Shown: positions 1 through 8,642 of the stretch, piece by piece | Numbering within the stretch: the first letter of the stretch is position 1 | Layout of the letters: each line of letters begins with the position of its first letter | Source of the DNA: JAEUHM01 sp964538625 | GTDB lineage: Bacteria > Verrucomicrobiota > Verrucomicrobiia > Verrucomicrobiales > Verrucomicrobiaceae | Direction: 5' to 3' | DNA: 64,000 bases | Assembly (NCBI GenBank): GCA_964538625.1 | Contig: CAZIGH010000027.1 | Coordinates: forward strand, 3,267-67,266 | The notes under the pieces: generated by a model | The model's database searches: none | Told to the model about the DNA's origin: nothing | What the model saw: the letters and a program-made list of their open reading frames with translations, nothing else | Translations under genes and position numbers: made by a program

Positions 1-1
1 C

Positions 2-1696
2 CAAGCCGCTCGGCTGGACTCCACCTTGTCAGCGGACGAGGTGACGGCGGTATTTGACGCCATGCAGGCTGGCACGCTGAAGCTGCTCTACGTGGCACCG
101 GAGCGGCTCATGAATGAGAACTTCATGCGCAGGCTGGAGCGGACGCGGGTCAGTCTGCTCGCCATCGATGAATCTCACTGCATCTCGGAGTGGGGGCACA
201 ACTTTCGCCCAGACTATCTGCGCCTAGCAGCCATCTCTAAGCGGCTGAATCTCCAGCCTGTGCTGGCGCTGACCGCCACCGCCACTCCGGAAGTGGCAGC
301 GGACATCCGCAGGGCGTTCGCCATCCGTGAGGAAGACCACGTTCAGACACCTTTCCACCGCGCCAATCTCAACCTGCTGGTGACTCCGGTGGAGGCGCGC
401 GACCGTCTGCGGCTTCTGACGAATCTCCTTGCAGATGAGAAACCTTTTCCTGCCATTGTGTACGTCACTTTGCAGGAGACGGCGGAGCATGTGGCCACGG
501 CACTGCTGCGCTCCGGTCTGAACGCGGCAGCCTATCACGCGGGGCTGCCAGATGAGCGCCGCGCTGAAGTGCAGGATCGGTTCATGTCCGGCGGGCTGGA
601 CGTCATCGTGGCTACGATCGCCTTCGGCATGGGCATCGACAAGGCTGACATCCGCTCCGTCTTCCACTACAACCTGCCCAAGTCACTGGAGAACTATCAG
701 CAGGAGATAGGTCGCGCCGGGCGTGACGGCAGGCCTGCGCGCTGTGAGATGCTGGCCTGTGCGGATGACATGATGGTGCTGCAAAACTTTGTCTTTGGTG
801 ACACGCCCACGCCTGCGGCCTTGAGACAGCTCGTGGATCACCTGTTGCGGCAGGGCGAGACGTTTGACATCAGCCACTACGAACTCTCCCGCACGGTGGA
901 CATTCGCCCGCTGGTTTTGGAAACGGTGCTGACTTATCTGGAAATGGAGGGCCTCATGATGCCACTGGGGCCATTTTACAAGGGCCACCAGTTTCGGCTT
1001 TTGCAGCCTGAGATGCGCATTCTCTCCGGGCACAAACCGGAGCGTCAGGCTTTTCTGAAGCGCTTGTTCCAAGCTGGGAAACGCGGCTCCAGATGGATCA
1101 CGTTTGCGGATACGGACCAGGTGGCCGAGGAGCTGGGTGAGCCACGCGAGCGAGTGGCCAAGGCGCTTCAGTGGCTACACGAGGCGGGTGAGATAGAACT
1201 CAAACCAAGTGGCTTGCGGCATCGCTACCGGCTCTGCGGGGACGTTTCAAAGCGTGAGCCAACACAGATCACCACGCGCATGGTGGATCTCTTTTCCCAG
1301 CGTGAACGCAATGACACTCGCAGGCTGGAGCGCATCCTGGACTATGCTGCGGAGCCGGGCTGTCTGACGCGGCACTTACTGCGCTACTTTGGCGAGGACT
1401 TGGCCGCGGACTGCGGACACTGCGGAAGCTGTGCGGCACCTGCCTCACAGCACCGCGTCATCCCGCGCTCAAGAGAGCCGACACTGAGCACGGAGGACAT
1501 AGCCATGATAAAGGCCATCCAGGGTGAGCGCCATGCTGCCCTGCGGGCTCCGCGCCAGCTGGCTAGGTTTCTATGCGGCATCACCAGCCCAGCCACGACG
1601 CGGGAGCGTCTGACGAGGCACGACCACTTTGGCTGCTTCCAGGGTCATCCTTTCCTGCGGATTCTGGAGCAGTGTGAAAGCATGAGTGGAAGCTGA
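2..1696 (+). CDS. recQ: RecQ-family ATP-dependent DNA helicase, 5'-truncated by the window edge
   Basis: 3'-5' superfamily 2 DNA helicase for recombination and fork repair. The reading frame is open from base 2, and the first residues (QAARLDSTLS) match the interior of RecQ, so the true start and the Walker A motif lie to the left of the window. Visible motifs are DESH followed by CISEWGHNFRPDY (motif II and the RecQ aromatic loop), LTATAT (motif III), IVATIAFGMGIDK (motif V) and QEIGRAGRDG (motif VI). A zinc-binding RQC-type segment with the cysteines of DCGHCGSC lies near residue 465. The C-terminal roughly 90 residues are divergent and I see no clear HRDC domain. The gene converges with the CARF gene 6 bp downstream. 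The family call is firm. Confidence 0.95.
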   Translation, partial: QAARLDSTLSADEVTAVFDAMQAGTLKLLYVAPERLMNENFMRRLERTRVSLLAIDESHCISEWGHNFRPDYLRLAAISKRLNLQPVLALTATATPEVAADIRRAFAIREEDHVQTPFHRANLNLLVTPVEARDRLRLLTNLLADEKPFPAIVYVTLQETAEHVATALLRSGLNAAAYHAGLPDERRAEVQDRFMSGGLDVIVATIAFGMGIDKADIRSVFHYNLPKSLENYQQEIGRAGRDGRPARCEMLACADDMMVLQNFVFGDTPTPAALRQLVDHLLRQGETFDISHYELSRTVDIRPLVLETVLTYLEMEGLMMPLGPFYKGHQFRLLQPEMRILSGHKPERQAFLKRLFQAGKRGSRWITFADTDQVAEELGEPRERVAKALQWLHEAGEIELKPSGLRHRYRLCGDVSKREPTQITTRMVDLFSQRERNDTRRLERILDYAAEPGCLTRHLLRYFGEDLAADCGHCGSCAAPASQHRVIPRSREPTLSTEDIAMIKAIQGERHAALRAPRQLARFLCGITSPATTRERLTRHDHFGCFQGHPFLRILEQCESMSGS

Positions 1697-1702
1697 GCCG
1701 AG

Positions 1703-2950
1703 TCACGCCGGCGTGAACCGCCGCACGATCTCACCCGCACCGAGGACCAGTTCCACACCGAGCCGCTTGGCGGCATGCTTGAGCGTGGAGTCCTGTCCCT
1801 GGGCTGTCTTCAACACGACAAGCGTGCTTTCCGCGCCGGAGCCGCCCAGCCTGCGGGCGCGCTGCACCACCGCCTCCAGGTGATCCTGCGGCGAGCGCGT
1901 GAGACTGCCCAGGCACTGGATGAAGCGCAGCACCATGCCGCTCTTTTCGATAGCGAAGATGCCTGTGCCCCCTTCCTCCCCATTGGCCGGTTCCGGATGC
2001 CAGAGTACTTCACGATACCCTGCGTGACGAAGCACCCGGTCCACCACTGCGAGTTCAAGCCAGTCGCAGGTGAGAAGGCGGAAGCACTTCTCTACCTCCC
2101 GCGGTTTCGCGGCACAGGCCAGTCTGAAGAGTTCTGGCCCACTGCTCTTCACCAGGCCCGCCTGGGCTGCTGCGCTGAGGTACTGACGTGCCGGCTCGCT
2201 GCCCACGACAGAGGGGGGCAGGGGTTTCGCCAGCAGTGCGGAGAGGTCCTCAGCAGAATCCGACAGATGATCCGCACTGCCAAAGAGAGCGTGCCGCAGT
2301 GCTTTGTTAAAGGCTTCCAGGGGAGCCCACTGCTGGTTCCTCAGTTCGTAAGCACGCAGGCCATAGTGGCGGAGTGCTTCGGACGGCGGCTCGGCACGCC
2401 ACTCCTCGCGGCTTCGACCATGTACCGCCATGAGCAGGCCTATGGAAAACTGGGAGATGAGGGTGTTGTAGTCTGGCGGCTGCGGCATGGGGGCCGTCCT
2501 GCCGCTGACAAAGCGCCCCTCATCGACATCACAAAACAGGGAGGGTCTGCCCAGTGCCATGGCGGCCTGGTAGGCACCCACGCTCATGAGCTTGTTCCCA
2601 CCCGAGAAGTTCACCACGGCTCCGGCGTTCTCCAGCAGCAGGCGGGCCACGGTGTCACGCACCTCCGGAAGGTCATGGGCCGGCAGCGTGTGATCCTGAA
2701 TGCGGGGCTTGTAGCCTTCATAACCGGGTTCTTTCGAGAGAAGGGCAAAGACTTCCTTGAACTGCGCCACGGCCCGCGCGGCACGCTGGTCCTTGGTCAC
2801 AAGCTGAATGATCCGCTCCGGTTTAAGCGCCATGATGGGCAGCAGGTTGACCATGACGTTGTCGCCGTTGAGCTGGATGAGACAGGGTGTGGAAGGCATG
2901 AGCGAGGCAAAAGGTGGAGCCCGCCACTGAGACACGGGAAGCGGCGGCAC
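1703..2950 (-). CDS. Card1/Can2-like (DUF1887) CARF-domain protein with a degenerate nuclease site
   Basis: 415 residues from a GTG start; an ATG at 2899 (residue 18) is an equally possible start. The N-terminal half resembles the CARF sensor of the Can1/Can2/Card1 family: NLLPIMALKPERI near residue 35 and the glycine-rich ligand-loop motif NFSGGNKLM at 114-122. The C-terminal half has the conserved WLE helix (residues 297-299) that precedes a PD-(D/E)xK fold. At the catalytic strand, where active members read IECK, this protein reads IQCL (344-347), and the preceding D of the motif also looks lost. I infer a cyclic-oligonucleotide sensor that probably lacks metal-dependent cleavage. It is the last gene of a minus-strand run after dinB, 46 bp apart. 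No CRISPR array or Cas gene is visible. The last codons overlap a 14-bp palindrome centred on CGCCGGCG. Confidence 0.72.
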   Translation of the reverse strand: MPPLPVSQWRAPPFASLMPSTPCLIQLNGDNVMVNLLPIMALKPERIIQLVTKDQRAARAVAQFKEVFALLSKEPGYEGYKPRIQDHTLPAHDLPEVRDTVARLLLENAGAVVNFSGGNKLMSVGAYQAAMALGRPSLFCDVDEGRFVSGRTAPMPQPPDYNTLISQFSIGLLMAVHGRSREEWRAEPPSEALRHYGLRAYELRNQQWAPLEAFNKALRHALFGSADHLSDSAEDLSALLAKPLPPSVVGSEPARQYLSAAAQAGLVKSSGPELFRLACAAKPREVEKCFRLLTCDWLELAVVDRVLRHAGYREVLWHPEPANGEEGGTGIFAIEKSGMVLRFIQCLGSLTRSPQDHLEAVVQRARRLGGSGAESTLVVLKTAQGQDSTLKHAAKRLGVELVLGAGEIVRRFTPA

Positions 2951-2996
2951 ACAAGCTCACGCAACGCTCCAGAAGAAACCCGTCAGAAGCGCAAGT

Positions 2997-4109
2997 TCAC
3001 CGCACCCCAGAGTCGGGAGGGAAGGGCAAACGCATCTGGCGCAGGGTGACGTCCGTCACGTTCGCTACACCGAGTCCCAGCAGGCGCAGTGGACGCTTCA
3101 CCAGTTCATGCCGCGCCAGCAGCCAGCAGGCGATGCGGTAAAGGTGCGCCGCATCTTCCACCGGTTCCTCCACGGAGAGCTGCCGCGTGAGCGTGGTGAA
3201 GTCAGTGTAGCGCACCTTCACCTGCACGGTGAGTGCGGCGAGGCGACGCTTGCGCAACCGGCCCGCTATGTCCTCTGCCTGCTCCTTCAGACAGGCGCGC
3301 AAGGTGGGGCGGTGCGCGGTGTCTTGGAGAAACGTGTTCTCGGCGCTGATGCTCTTCACCTCGTCACCGAGATCGAGTTCTCGATCATCCTCCCCCATGG
3401 CCATGCGTTTCAGCTCCTCGCCCCACGAGCCTACGATGGGGCGCAGATCACGCTCCGTGTCCTGAAGGTCCGCCACCGTCCTGAAGCCTGCACGTTGCAG
3501 GGCAGCCTCCGTGACCTTGCCCACGCCATGAATGGCACCCACGGGCAGCGGTCGCATGAAGGCCGCCTTCTCTGATTCACGCACGAGCGTCAGGCCATCC
3601 GGCTTGAAGTGTGAGGATGCCATCTTGGCCAGGAGCTTGTTCGGCGCTATGCCTATGGTCGCAGTGAGCCTGCGCTCCCGCACGATGGCGGCTTTCATCT
3701 CCCGGGCCAGCGGTAGCGCTGCTTCTAGCATGGCATCATGATCTGTGAGCGCTGCGCTACGGACCTTCGCCGTCACATCCAGATAGGCCTCATCCACGGA
3801 CACCTGCTGCACAAGCTCACCGGCGAACCCTTTGACGATGGCCATGATGGCGCGTGATTCCTCTCGGTAGGCTTCCATGCGAGGTCGCACGAACACACCC
3901 TCTGGGCAAAGTCGGCCCGCAGTCGCACTGGGCATGGCTGAGCGTACGCCGAACTTGCGTGCCTCATAGGACGCTGCGCAAACCACGCCACGCCGGTCAG
4001 GCGGGGAACCAACGATGACCGGCAGCCCGCGCCACTCTGGGTGATCACGCTGCTCCACGGATGCGTAGAAGGCATCCATGTCCAGGTGAAAGATGACGCG
4101 CGGATTCAT
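2997..4109 (-). CDS. dinB: DNA polymerase IV (Y-family translesion polymerase)
   Basis: Y-family error-prone polymerase that copies past lesions and can extend misaligned primers. The 370 residues match the usual length (about 350-400). FHLDMDAFYASVEQ carries the first metal ligand (D10), and SVDEAYLD at 104-111 gives the catalytic D106 and E107. Helix-hairpin-helix thumb sequence (GAIHGVGKVTEAAL) and a little-finger domain follow. The C-terminus ends RQMRLPFPPDSGVR; LPF resembles a weak sliding-clamp-binding motif. The gene starts 15 bp after the prenyltransferase-like gene and ends 46 bp before the CARF gene, so all three are probably co-transcribed. I could not recognise a LexA box upstream. 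Confidence 0.95.
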   Translation of the reverse strand: MNPRVIFHLDMDAFYASVEQRDHPEWRGLPVIVGSPPDRRGVVCAASYEARKFGVRSAMPSATAGRLCPEGVFVRPRMEAYREESRAIMAIVKGFAGELVQQVSVDEAYLDVTAKVRSAALTDHDAMLEAALPLAREMKAAIVRERRLTATIGIAPNKLLAKMASSHFKPDGLTLVRESEKAAFMRPLPVGAIHGVGKVTEAALQRAGFRTVADLQDTERDLRPIVGSWGEELKRMAMGEDDRELDLGDEVKSISAENTFLQDTAHRPTLRACLKEQAEDIAGRLRKRRLAALTVQVKVRYTDFTTLTRQLSVEEPVEDAAHLYRIACWLLARHELVKRPLRLLGLGVANVTDVTLRQMRLPFPPDSGVR

Positions 4110-4124
4110 GCCACAGCTCGCCGC

Positions 4125-5015
4125 TCACACCAGATGCCCTAGCGCCAGCAGCCCGTAGTAGGTGTACTCGCAGTCCAGGGTATGATCCGTCCAGTTGCCA
4201 TGAAAACCGCCTGCATTGCTCCACAGGCTGTCCAGGAAGTTCAGACATGGTTCCCGGACTCCTTCCAGATCTGCCTGCGCACCAGAGAGTCCGTGCAGAG
4301 CCACGGCTGTGGAAAGCAGGTCTGGCATAGGTGCCGCAGGCATGGCCTTGCAGCCGCCGCTTTCCACAAAACAACGCTTCAACCACTCTACGGAGTCACC
4401 GGGCACCTCCCAGCCCATGCGCCGGTACAGACTCAGCGCCGCCGCCGTAGCCGGAGCTATGCCCAGCGGCAGGCCGGCCTCGTTCGTCCATCCGCCATCG
4501 CGAGACCGCAGCGCATCCATGCAGGACTTCAGCCGATCCTGACGCGGCAAGGGCAGTCCCACATCTTCGTAAGCCGCCGCCGCTAGCAGGCAGCCGTAAG
4601 CACTGCCCCACTGCCTGCCCTTCGCCACATGGTAGCCGCCCTCGCTTGCCGCATGGGCCTCCACGCGGGCTGCGAGTGAGACACGCTGTTCCTCGGTGAC
4701 CCCTGCATGTTTCAGCGCCGCCCAGCAGCGGGCCAGGCAGCAGAGGTGCACAAAGTCCAGCCCCTCCCCGCTGCCGAACCGTCTCAGCCAGTCCACATGC
4801 TCTTCCACCGTCAGTGGTTCCTGAAGTGCCAGCAGTCCTTCGAGACCGAAGACGGTGTAATACAAGTCCGCCTCCCCCTTGCGGTCAGCGAATCCTCCTC
4901 CCCTCTGCTGTGAGCGCAAAAAGCGCGCCACCAACTCAGCGGACTCCCCTAGGAGCTTGGGAGCCAGCCTTGCGACTTGCAGCATTTCCAGACGGAACGA
5001 CATGCCGTACGTCAT
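4125..5015 (-). CDS. Prenyltransferase/squalene-oxidase-repeat (alpha/alpha toroid) protein
   Basis: 296 residues. Repeated units of the type GGFADRKGEADLYYTVFGL, EGGYHVAKGRQWGSAYGCL, DGGWTNEAGLPLGIAPATAAAL and GGFHGNWTDHTLDCEYTYYGLLAL are typical of the beta subunit of protein prenyltransferases and squalene-cyclase-like toroids. The last repeat carries D, C and H residues in places where prenyltransferases bind zinc, but I cannot confirm a complete site. Verrucomicrobiota and Planctomycetota encode many such proteins of unknown function. It is first in the run leading to dinB. A start at Met5 (5003) is also possible. The fold call is good; substrate and reaction are unknown. Confidence 0.7.
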   Translation of the reverse strand: MTYGMSFRLEMLQVARLAPKLLGESAELVARFLRSQQRGGGFADRKGEADLYYTVFGLEGLLALQEPLTVEEHVDWLRRFGSGEGLDFVHLCCLARCWAALKHAGVTEEQRVSLAARVEAHAASEGGYHVAKGRQWGSAYGCLLAAAAYEDVGLPLPRQDRLKSCMDALRSRDGGWTNEAGLPLGIAPATAAALSLYRRMGWEVPGDSVEWLKRCFVESGGCKAMPAAPMPDLLSTAVALHGLSGAQADLEGVREPCLNFLDSLWSNAGGFHGNWTDHTLDCEYTYYGLLALGHLV

Positions 5016-5138
5016 AGCGACGGGGAAAGACTTCTGCCAACAATCAATTTTCCACTTGTCACATACGTCTTCTCGCCTAGCATCTCCGTCCGCTGTGGCG
5101 CGTCCGTTCAGGATCAGTCACAGGCACTTGGTTGACCC

Positions 5139-5214
5139 GGGGTATTAGCTCAGTTGGTAGAGCGCTTCAATGGCATTGAAGAGGTCAGCGGTTCGAATCC
5201 GCTATGCTCCACCA
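5139..5214 (+). tRNA. tRNA-Ala (anticodon GGC), CCA encoded
   Basis: A 76-nt cloverleaf. The acceptor strand GGGGTAT pairs with ATGCTCC and includes the G3:U70 wobble pair that alanyl-tRNA synthetase recognises. The D arm is GCTC...GAGC. The anticodon stem CTTCA/TGAAG encloses loop ATGGCAT with GGC at positions 34-36. The T arm is AGCGG-TTCGAAT-CCGCT. The 3' CCA is in the DNA. It lies between the prenyltransferase gene (opposite strand) and carA. Confidence 0.97.
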
Positions 5215-5328
5215 AGGGTCCCTCAATGGGACGCCACGAAAGACCGCCCGGCAGTTTCCCATCTTGCGTCTTGAACGTCCCCTGCATCCGCTTTAATAGG
5301 CTGCCGTTTTTGCCCACACACGACTTTG

Positions 5329-6486
5329 ATGAGAGCCATTCTAGCACTGGAAGACGGTAGGACTTTTGAAGGAACAGCCTTTGGCGCAGTTGGTACTGCC
5401 ACGGGTGAGGCCTGCTTCAATACCTCGATGACAGGCTATCAGGAGGTGCTCACAGACCCGAGTTATCGCGGTCAGATCGTAGCCATGACGGCACCGCAGA
5501 TCGGGAACTACGGAATCAATCATCACGATGATGAATCCAGCCAGCCACACGTCCGCGGATTTGTGATCGAGGAGCTCAGCCCCATCGTCTCCAACTGGCG
5601 CAGCGAGCAGGATCTGGACTCGTATCTGAGGCACTGGAACATCCCCGGCATCCAGGGCATCGACACGCGGGCCCTCACCCGCCACCTTCGCACGCGCGGA
5701 GCCATGCGGGCCGTCATCACCTCGCAGGTCGCCAGCGTGGAGGAAGCGGTGCGCCTCGCCGCAGAGTCCCCCAGCATGGAAGGCTCTGACTACGTGAAGG
5801 AAGTCACCACCTCCGCCGCCTACCGTCTCCCGGAGGAGGAAAGCCGCCAATGGGAGCTGCCCAGCCCATCGCAGAACCGTGCCGGTGGCCCCGAGGGCGC
5901 GTTTCTCCCCCTGCCGGAAGCCAAGCACCGCATCGTGGCCTATGACTTCGGCATCAAGAAAAATATCATCCGCAGGCTGCGACAGGCAGGCTTTGACGTG
6001 GAAGTCGTTCCCGCTACCACCAGCGCGGCAGACGTCCTGAAGAGGAGTCCTGACGGCGTCTTCCTCTCCAACGGCCCGGGTGATCCCGCCGCCCTGGATT
6101 ACATTCACAAAGAAATCCGGCAACTTGCTGACAAGAAGCCCATCTTCGCCATCTGCCTCGGTCACCAAATCCTGGGCCACACCTTCGGAGGGAAGACTTT
6201 CAAGCTCAAGTTTGGACATCGCGGCGGCAACCAGCCGGTGAAAGACCTACGCACGGGGAAAGTCTCCATCACCTCCCAAAACCACGGATTTGCCGTGGAC
6301 CCCTCCTCCCTGCCCGGCAACGTGGAAGTGACGCACATCAATCTCAATGACGGCACCGTGGAGGGCATCCGCCATCGTGACTATCCCGTCTTCTCGGTGC
6401 AGTATCACCCAGAGGCAGCCCCCGGCCCCAATGATGCCCGGTATTTCTTCGACGAGTTTGCCAAACTAATTGAAGAAACTCGCTGA
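5329..6486 (+). CDS. carA: Carbamoyl-phosphate synthase small (glutaminase) subunit
   Basis: Hydrolyses glutamine and channels ammonia to CarB for carbamoyl phosphate, feeding pyrimidine and arginine synthesis. 385 residues, the normal length. The N-terminal CarA domain has the family signature FNTSMTGYQEVLTDPSY and YGIN. The class I amidotransferase domain has the nucleophile cysteine in FAICLGHQILGHTFGG, the SQNHGFAV segment, and the His-Glu pair in QYHPEAAPGP. The ATG at 5329 is preferred over an adjacent in-frame TTG at 5326. carB is not adjacent, so the synthase genes are split. An FHA-protein gene follows 45 bp downstream on the same strand. Confidence 0.97.
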   Translation: MRAILALEDGRTFEGTAFGAVGTATGEACFNTSMTGYQEVLTDPSYRGQIVAMTAPQIGNYGINHHDDESSQPHVRGFVIEELSPIVSNWRSEQDLDSYLRHWNIPGIQGIDTRALTRHLRTRGAMRAVITSQVASVEEAVRLAAESPSMEGSDYVKEVTTSAAYRLPEEESRQWELPSPSQNRAGGPEGAFLPLPEAKHRIVAYDFGIKKNIIRRLRQAGFDVEVVPATTSAADVLKRSPDGVFLSNGPGDPAALDYIHKEIRQLADKKPIFAICLGHQILGHTFGGKTFKLKFGHRGGNQPVKDLRTGKVSITSQNHGFAVDPSSLPGNVEVTHINLNDGTVEGIRHRDYPVFSVQYHPEAAPGPNDARYFFDEFAKLIEETR

Positions 6487-6531
6487 ATCCGATACAACAC
6501 CGAACAAAATCGCATTTCACTCCCCCAGACC

Positions 6532-7041
6532 ATGCCCCGCATCAACCTCACCACCGCTGACGGAAACACCTTCGAAGCCGAACTTTCTGGCGACCGCATG
6601 AGCGTAGGCCGCAATGACGGCAACGACCTCGTCATTCCAGACGGTTCCGTTTCCGGCAGCCACGGCGAGTTCACCTTTGATGGCAGCACCTGGTCTTTCA
6701 CCGACCTGGGTTCGACCAATGGCACCAAGGTAAACGGCGAACTCGTGAGCCACGTTGAACTCGGCCACGGTGCGCAGTTCCAGATCGGCGATGTCGCAGT
6801 GGTTTTCCTGGAAGATGCCGCCGCCCCCGCTCCAGCTTCTGCCGTCGCATCCCCCGCCGCAGCGCGTCATGCCCCCGTGGATGGCTACAATGCCCGGCCC
6901 CTGGACCGCTCGGCACGCACAGGTTTCGGACCCAAAAAAGTCAAGAAAGACGGCGCTCGCAGTGCCCTCATGGCCCTCGGAGTGCTTGGGCTTCTGGCCG
7001 TCATCGGCACCATCGGCCTGCTCATGACTGGCGGACTGTAA
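6532..7041 (+). CDS. FHA-domain protein with a C-terminal membrane anchor
   Basis: 169 residues. Residues 1-88 form a forkhead-associated domain, a phosphothreonine-binding module: the GR of MSVGRNDGNDLVI, the SGSH segment (SRxH in most members, so the arginine is changed), and STNGTKVNG. An alanine/proline-rich linker follows, then a single hydrophobic helix near residues 144-166 (ALMALGVLGLLAVIGTIGLL). I infer a tail-anchored protein with a cytoplasmic FHA domain. It lies between carA and purA and may be co-transcribed with them. No kinase is adjacent, so the partner is unknown. Confidence 0.85.
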   Translation: MPRINLTTADGNTFEAELSGDRMSVGRNDGNDLVIPDGSVSGSHGEFTFDGSTWSFTDLGSTNGTKVNGELVSHVELGHGAQFQIGDVAVVFLEDAAAPAPASAVASPAAARHAPVDGYNARPLDRSARTGFGPKKVKKDGARSALMALGVLGLLAVIGTIGLLMTGGL

Positions 7042-7166
7042 CTCCAGCGCCACCCCTGCCCGACAACCACCGCGCACACTAGGTTCCAGGGAGACCAACT
7101 CCCTGTTGATTCCTGCCTGCTCTGCCGTTAATTCCTCTCCCCATTTTTACCCCCCATTCCATTTCC

Positions 7167-8438
7167 ATGTCCAATACCATCGTCGTAGGAGCCCAGTGGG
7201 GTGATGAAGGCAAAGGCAAGATCGTCGATTTCATTACCGAACAGGCAGACGTGGTCGCACGCGCCCAAGGGGGCAACAACGCCGGCCACACCGTCATCTC
7301 TGGAGGCACCAAGTATGTTCTGCACCTCATCCCGTCCGGCATCCTGTGGCCGGACAAGCTGAACATCATCGGCAACGGCGTCGTTCTGGACCCCATAGGC
7401 CTCTGCGAAGAGATCTCTAAGCTCCGCAGCCAGGGCGTCAGCATCACCCCGCAGAACCTGCTCATCTCGGACACTGCACACCTCGCCATGCCTTATCACA
7501 GAGGCTTGGACAAAGCCCGCGAAGTGCAGCGGGGAGACAAGAAGATCGGCACCACCGGGCGCGGCATAGGCCCGTCCTACGCGGACAAAGTAGAGCGCAC
7601 CGGACTGCGTGGTTCGGCCCTGCGGAATCCGGACGCCCTGTGTGCTGAAGTGGCTGAACGCATAGCCCTGCACAATGAGTTCATCACCTCCCAGGGCATC
7701 GAGCCAGTGAAAGCAGATGAAGTACTGCCCCAGCTCCGCGCCGCAGCCGAACAGCTCGCACCACACGTCACCAACACCGTCGTCGCCCTGCATGACGCTC
7801 ATCGTGCCGGGAAAAGCATCCTTTTTGAGGGAGCACAAGGCACCTACCTTGACATCGACCACGGCACCTACCCCTTCGTCACCTCCTCCAACACCACTGC
7901 GGGCGGTGCGTGCACCGGTTCTGGCATCCCGCCACGCTTCATCACGGACGTCGTCGCCGTGGCCAAGGCATACACCACCCGCGTCGGCTCCGGGCCCTTC
8001 ATCACTGAGAACGATGCCATAGGCGACATGCTGCACAACATGGGCCGGGAGTTCGGTGCCACCACAGGCCGCGCCCGCCGCTGTGGCTGGCTGGACATGG
8101 TGCTCGTGCGCTACGCCTGCATGGTCAATGGCGCAAGCGAGCTGGCCATCACCAACCTGGACGGACTTGATGGACTGGAAACCATTGAAATCTGCACCGC
8201 CTACGAGCTGGACGGGCAGGTCATCCACTATCCGCCCAGCACCATAGCCGAGATCGAGCGCTGCAAGCCCATCTACGAGACCCACCAAGGGTGGAAACAG
8301 GACCTTAGCGGCGTCACCAGCTTCGATCAGCTTCCACCGCTGGCGCACGCCTACTTGGACCGAGTGGCGGAACTCGCCGAGACACCCATCAAGCTCCTGG
8401 GCATAGGTCCCGCACGCGAGCAGACACTCCGGCGCTGA
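7167..8438 (+). CDS. purA: Adenylosuccinate synthetase
   Basis: Joins IMP and aspartate using GTP, the first committed step to AMP. 423 residues, full length for the family. Diagnostic features are the N-terminal GTP-binding segment GAQWGDEGKGK with the catalytic aspartate, GGNNAGHTV with the catalytic histidine, TTGRGIGPSY, EGAQGTYLDIDHGTYPFVTSS and the C-terminal TTGRARRCGWLD. The ATG at 7167 gives the canonical start MSNTIVVGAQ. The 177 bp that follow before the next gene show no clear terminator. Confidence 0.98.
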   Translation: MSNTIVVGAQWGDEGKGKIVDFITEQADVVARAQGGNNAGHTVISGGTKYVLHLIPSGILWPDKLNIIGNGVVLDPIGLCEEISKLRSQGVSITPQNLLISDTAHLAMPYHRGLDKAREVQRGDKKIGTTGRGIGPSYADKVERTGLRGSALRNPDALCAEVAERIALHNEFITSQGIEPVKADEVLPQLRAAAEQLAPHVTNTVVALHDAHRAGKSILFEGAQGTYLDIDHGTYPFVTSSNTTAGGACTGSGIPPRFITDVVAVAKAYTTRVGSGPFITENDAIGDMLHNMGREFGATTGRARRCGWLDMVLVRYACMVNGASELAITNLDGLDGLETIEICTAYELDGQVIHYPPSTIAEIERCKPIYETHQGWKQDLSGVTSFDQLPPLAHAYLDRVAELAETPIKLLGIGPAREQTLRR

Positions 8439-8642
8439 CGACGCGCACTCTCTCCTCTCGTTCCCTTCTCCCGCCGCCAGCAGGGCTGGCCACCGACGAA
8501 AGCGGCAGGAGGCTGCCACAGTCCACATCTCGCACTTGCCACGTCTTGGACTTGGGCGGCCTGCTACGGTGACAGGGGGCCGAGTTTTCGGCACAAGATT
8601 CCGCAACCACCTCAGATGCAGGTGTTTAATCGGCTCACTCTC

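Noticed and set aside
1703..1716. TCACGCCGGCGTGA palindrome as a terminator between recQ and the CARF gene
   Set aside because: Perfect palindrome, but no T-run on either side and no loop; more likely a chance or codon-driven palindrome at the gene end.
1775..3049. A 424-residue open frame on the plus strand over the CARF gene
   Set aside because: Antisense to a well-supported gene; no coherent motif, composition typical of a shadow frame.
1703..5015. CRISPR array or Cas genes near the CARF protein
   Set aside because: No repeated spacer-like unit or Cas motif seen anywhere in the window.
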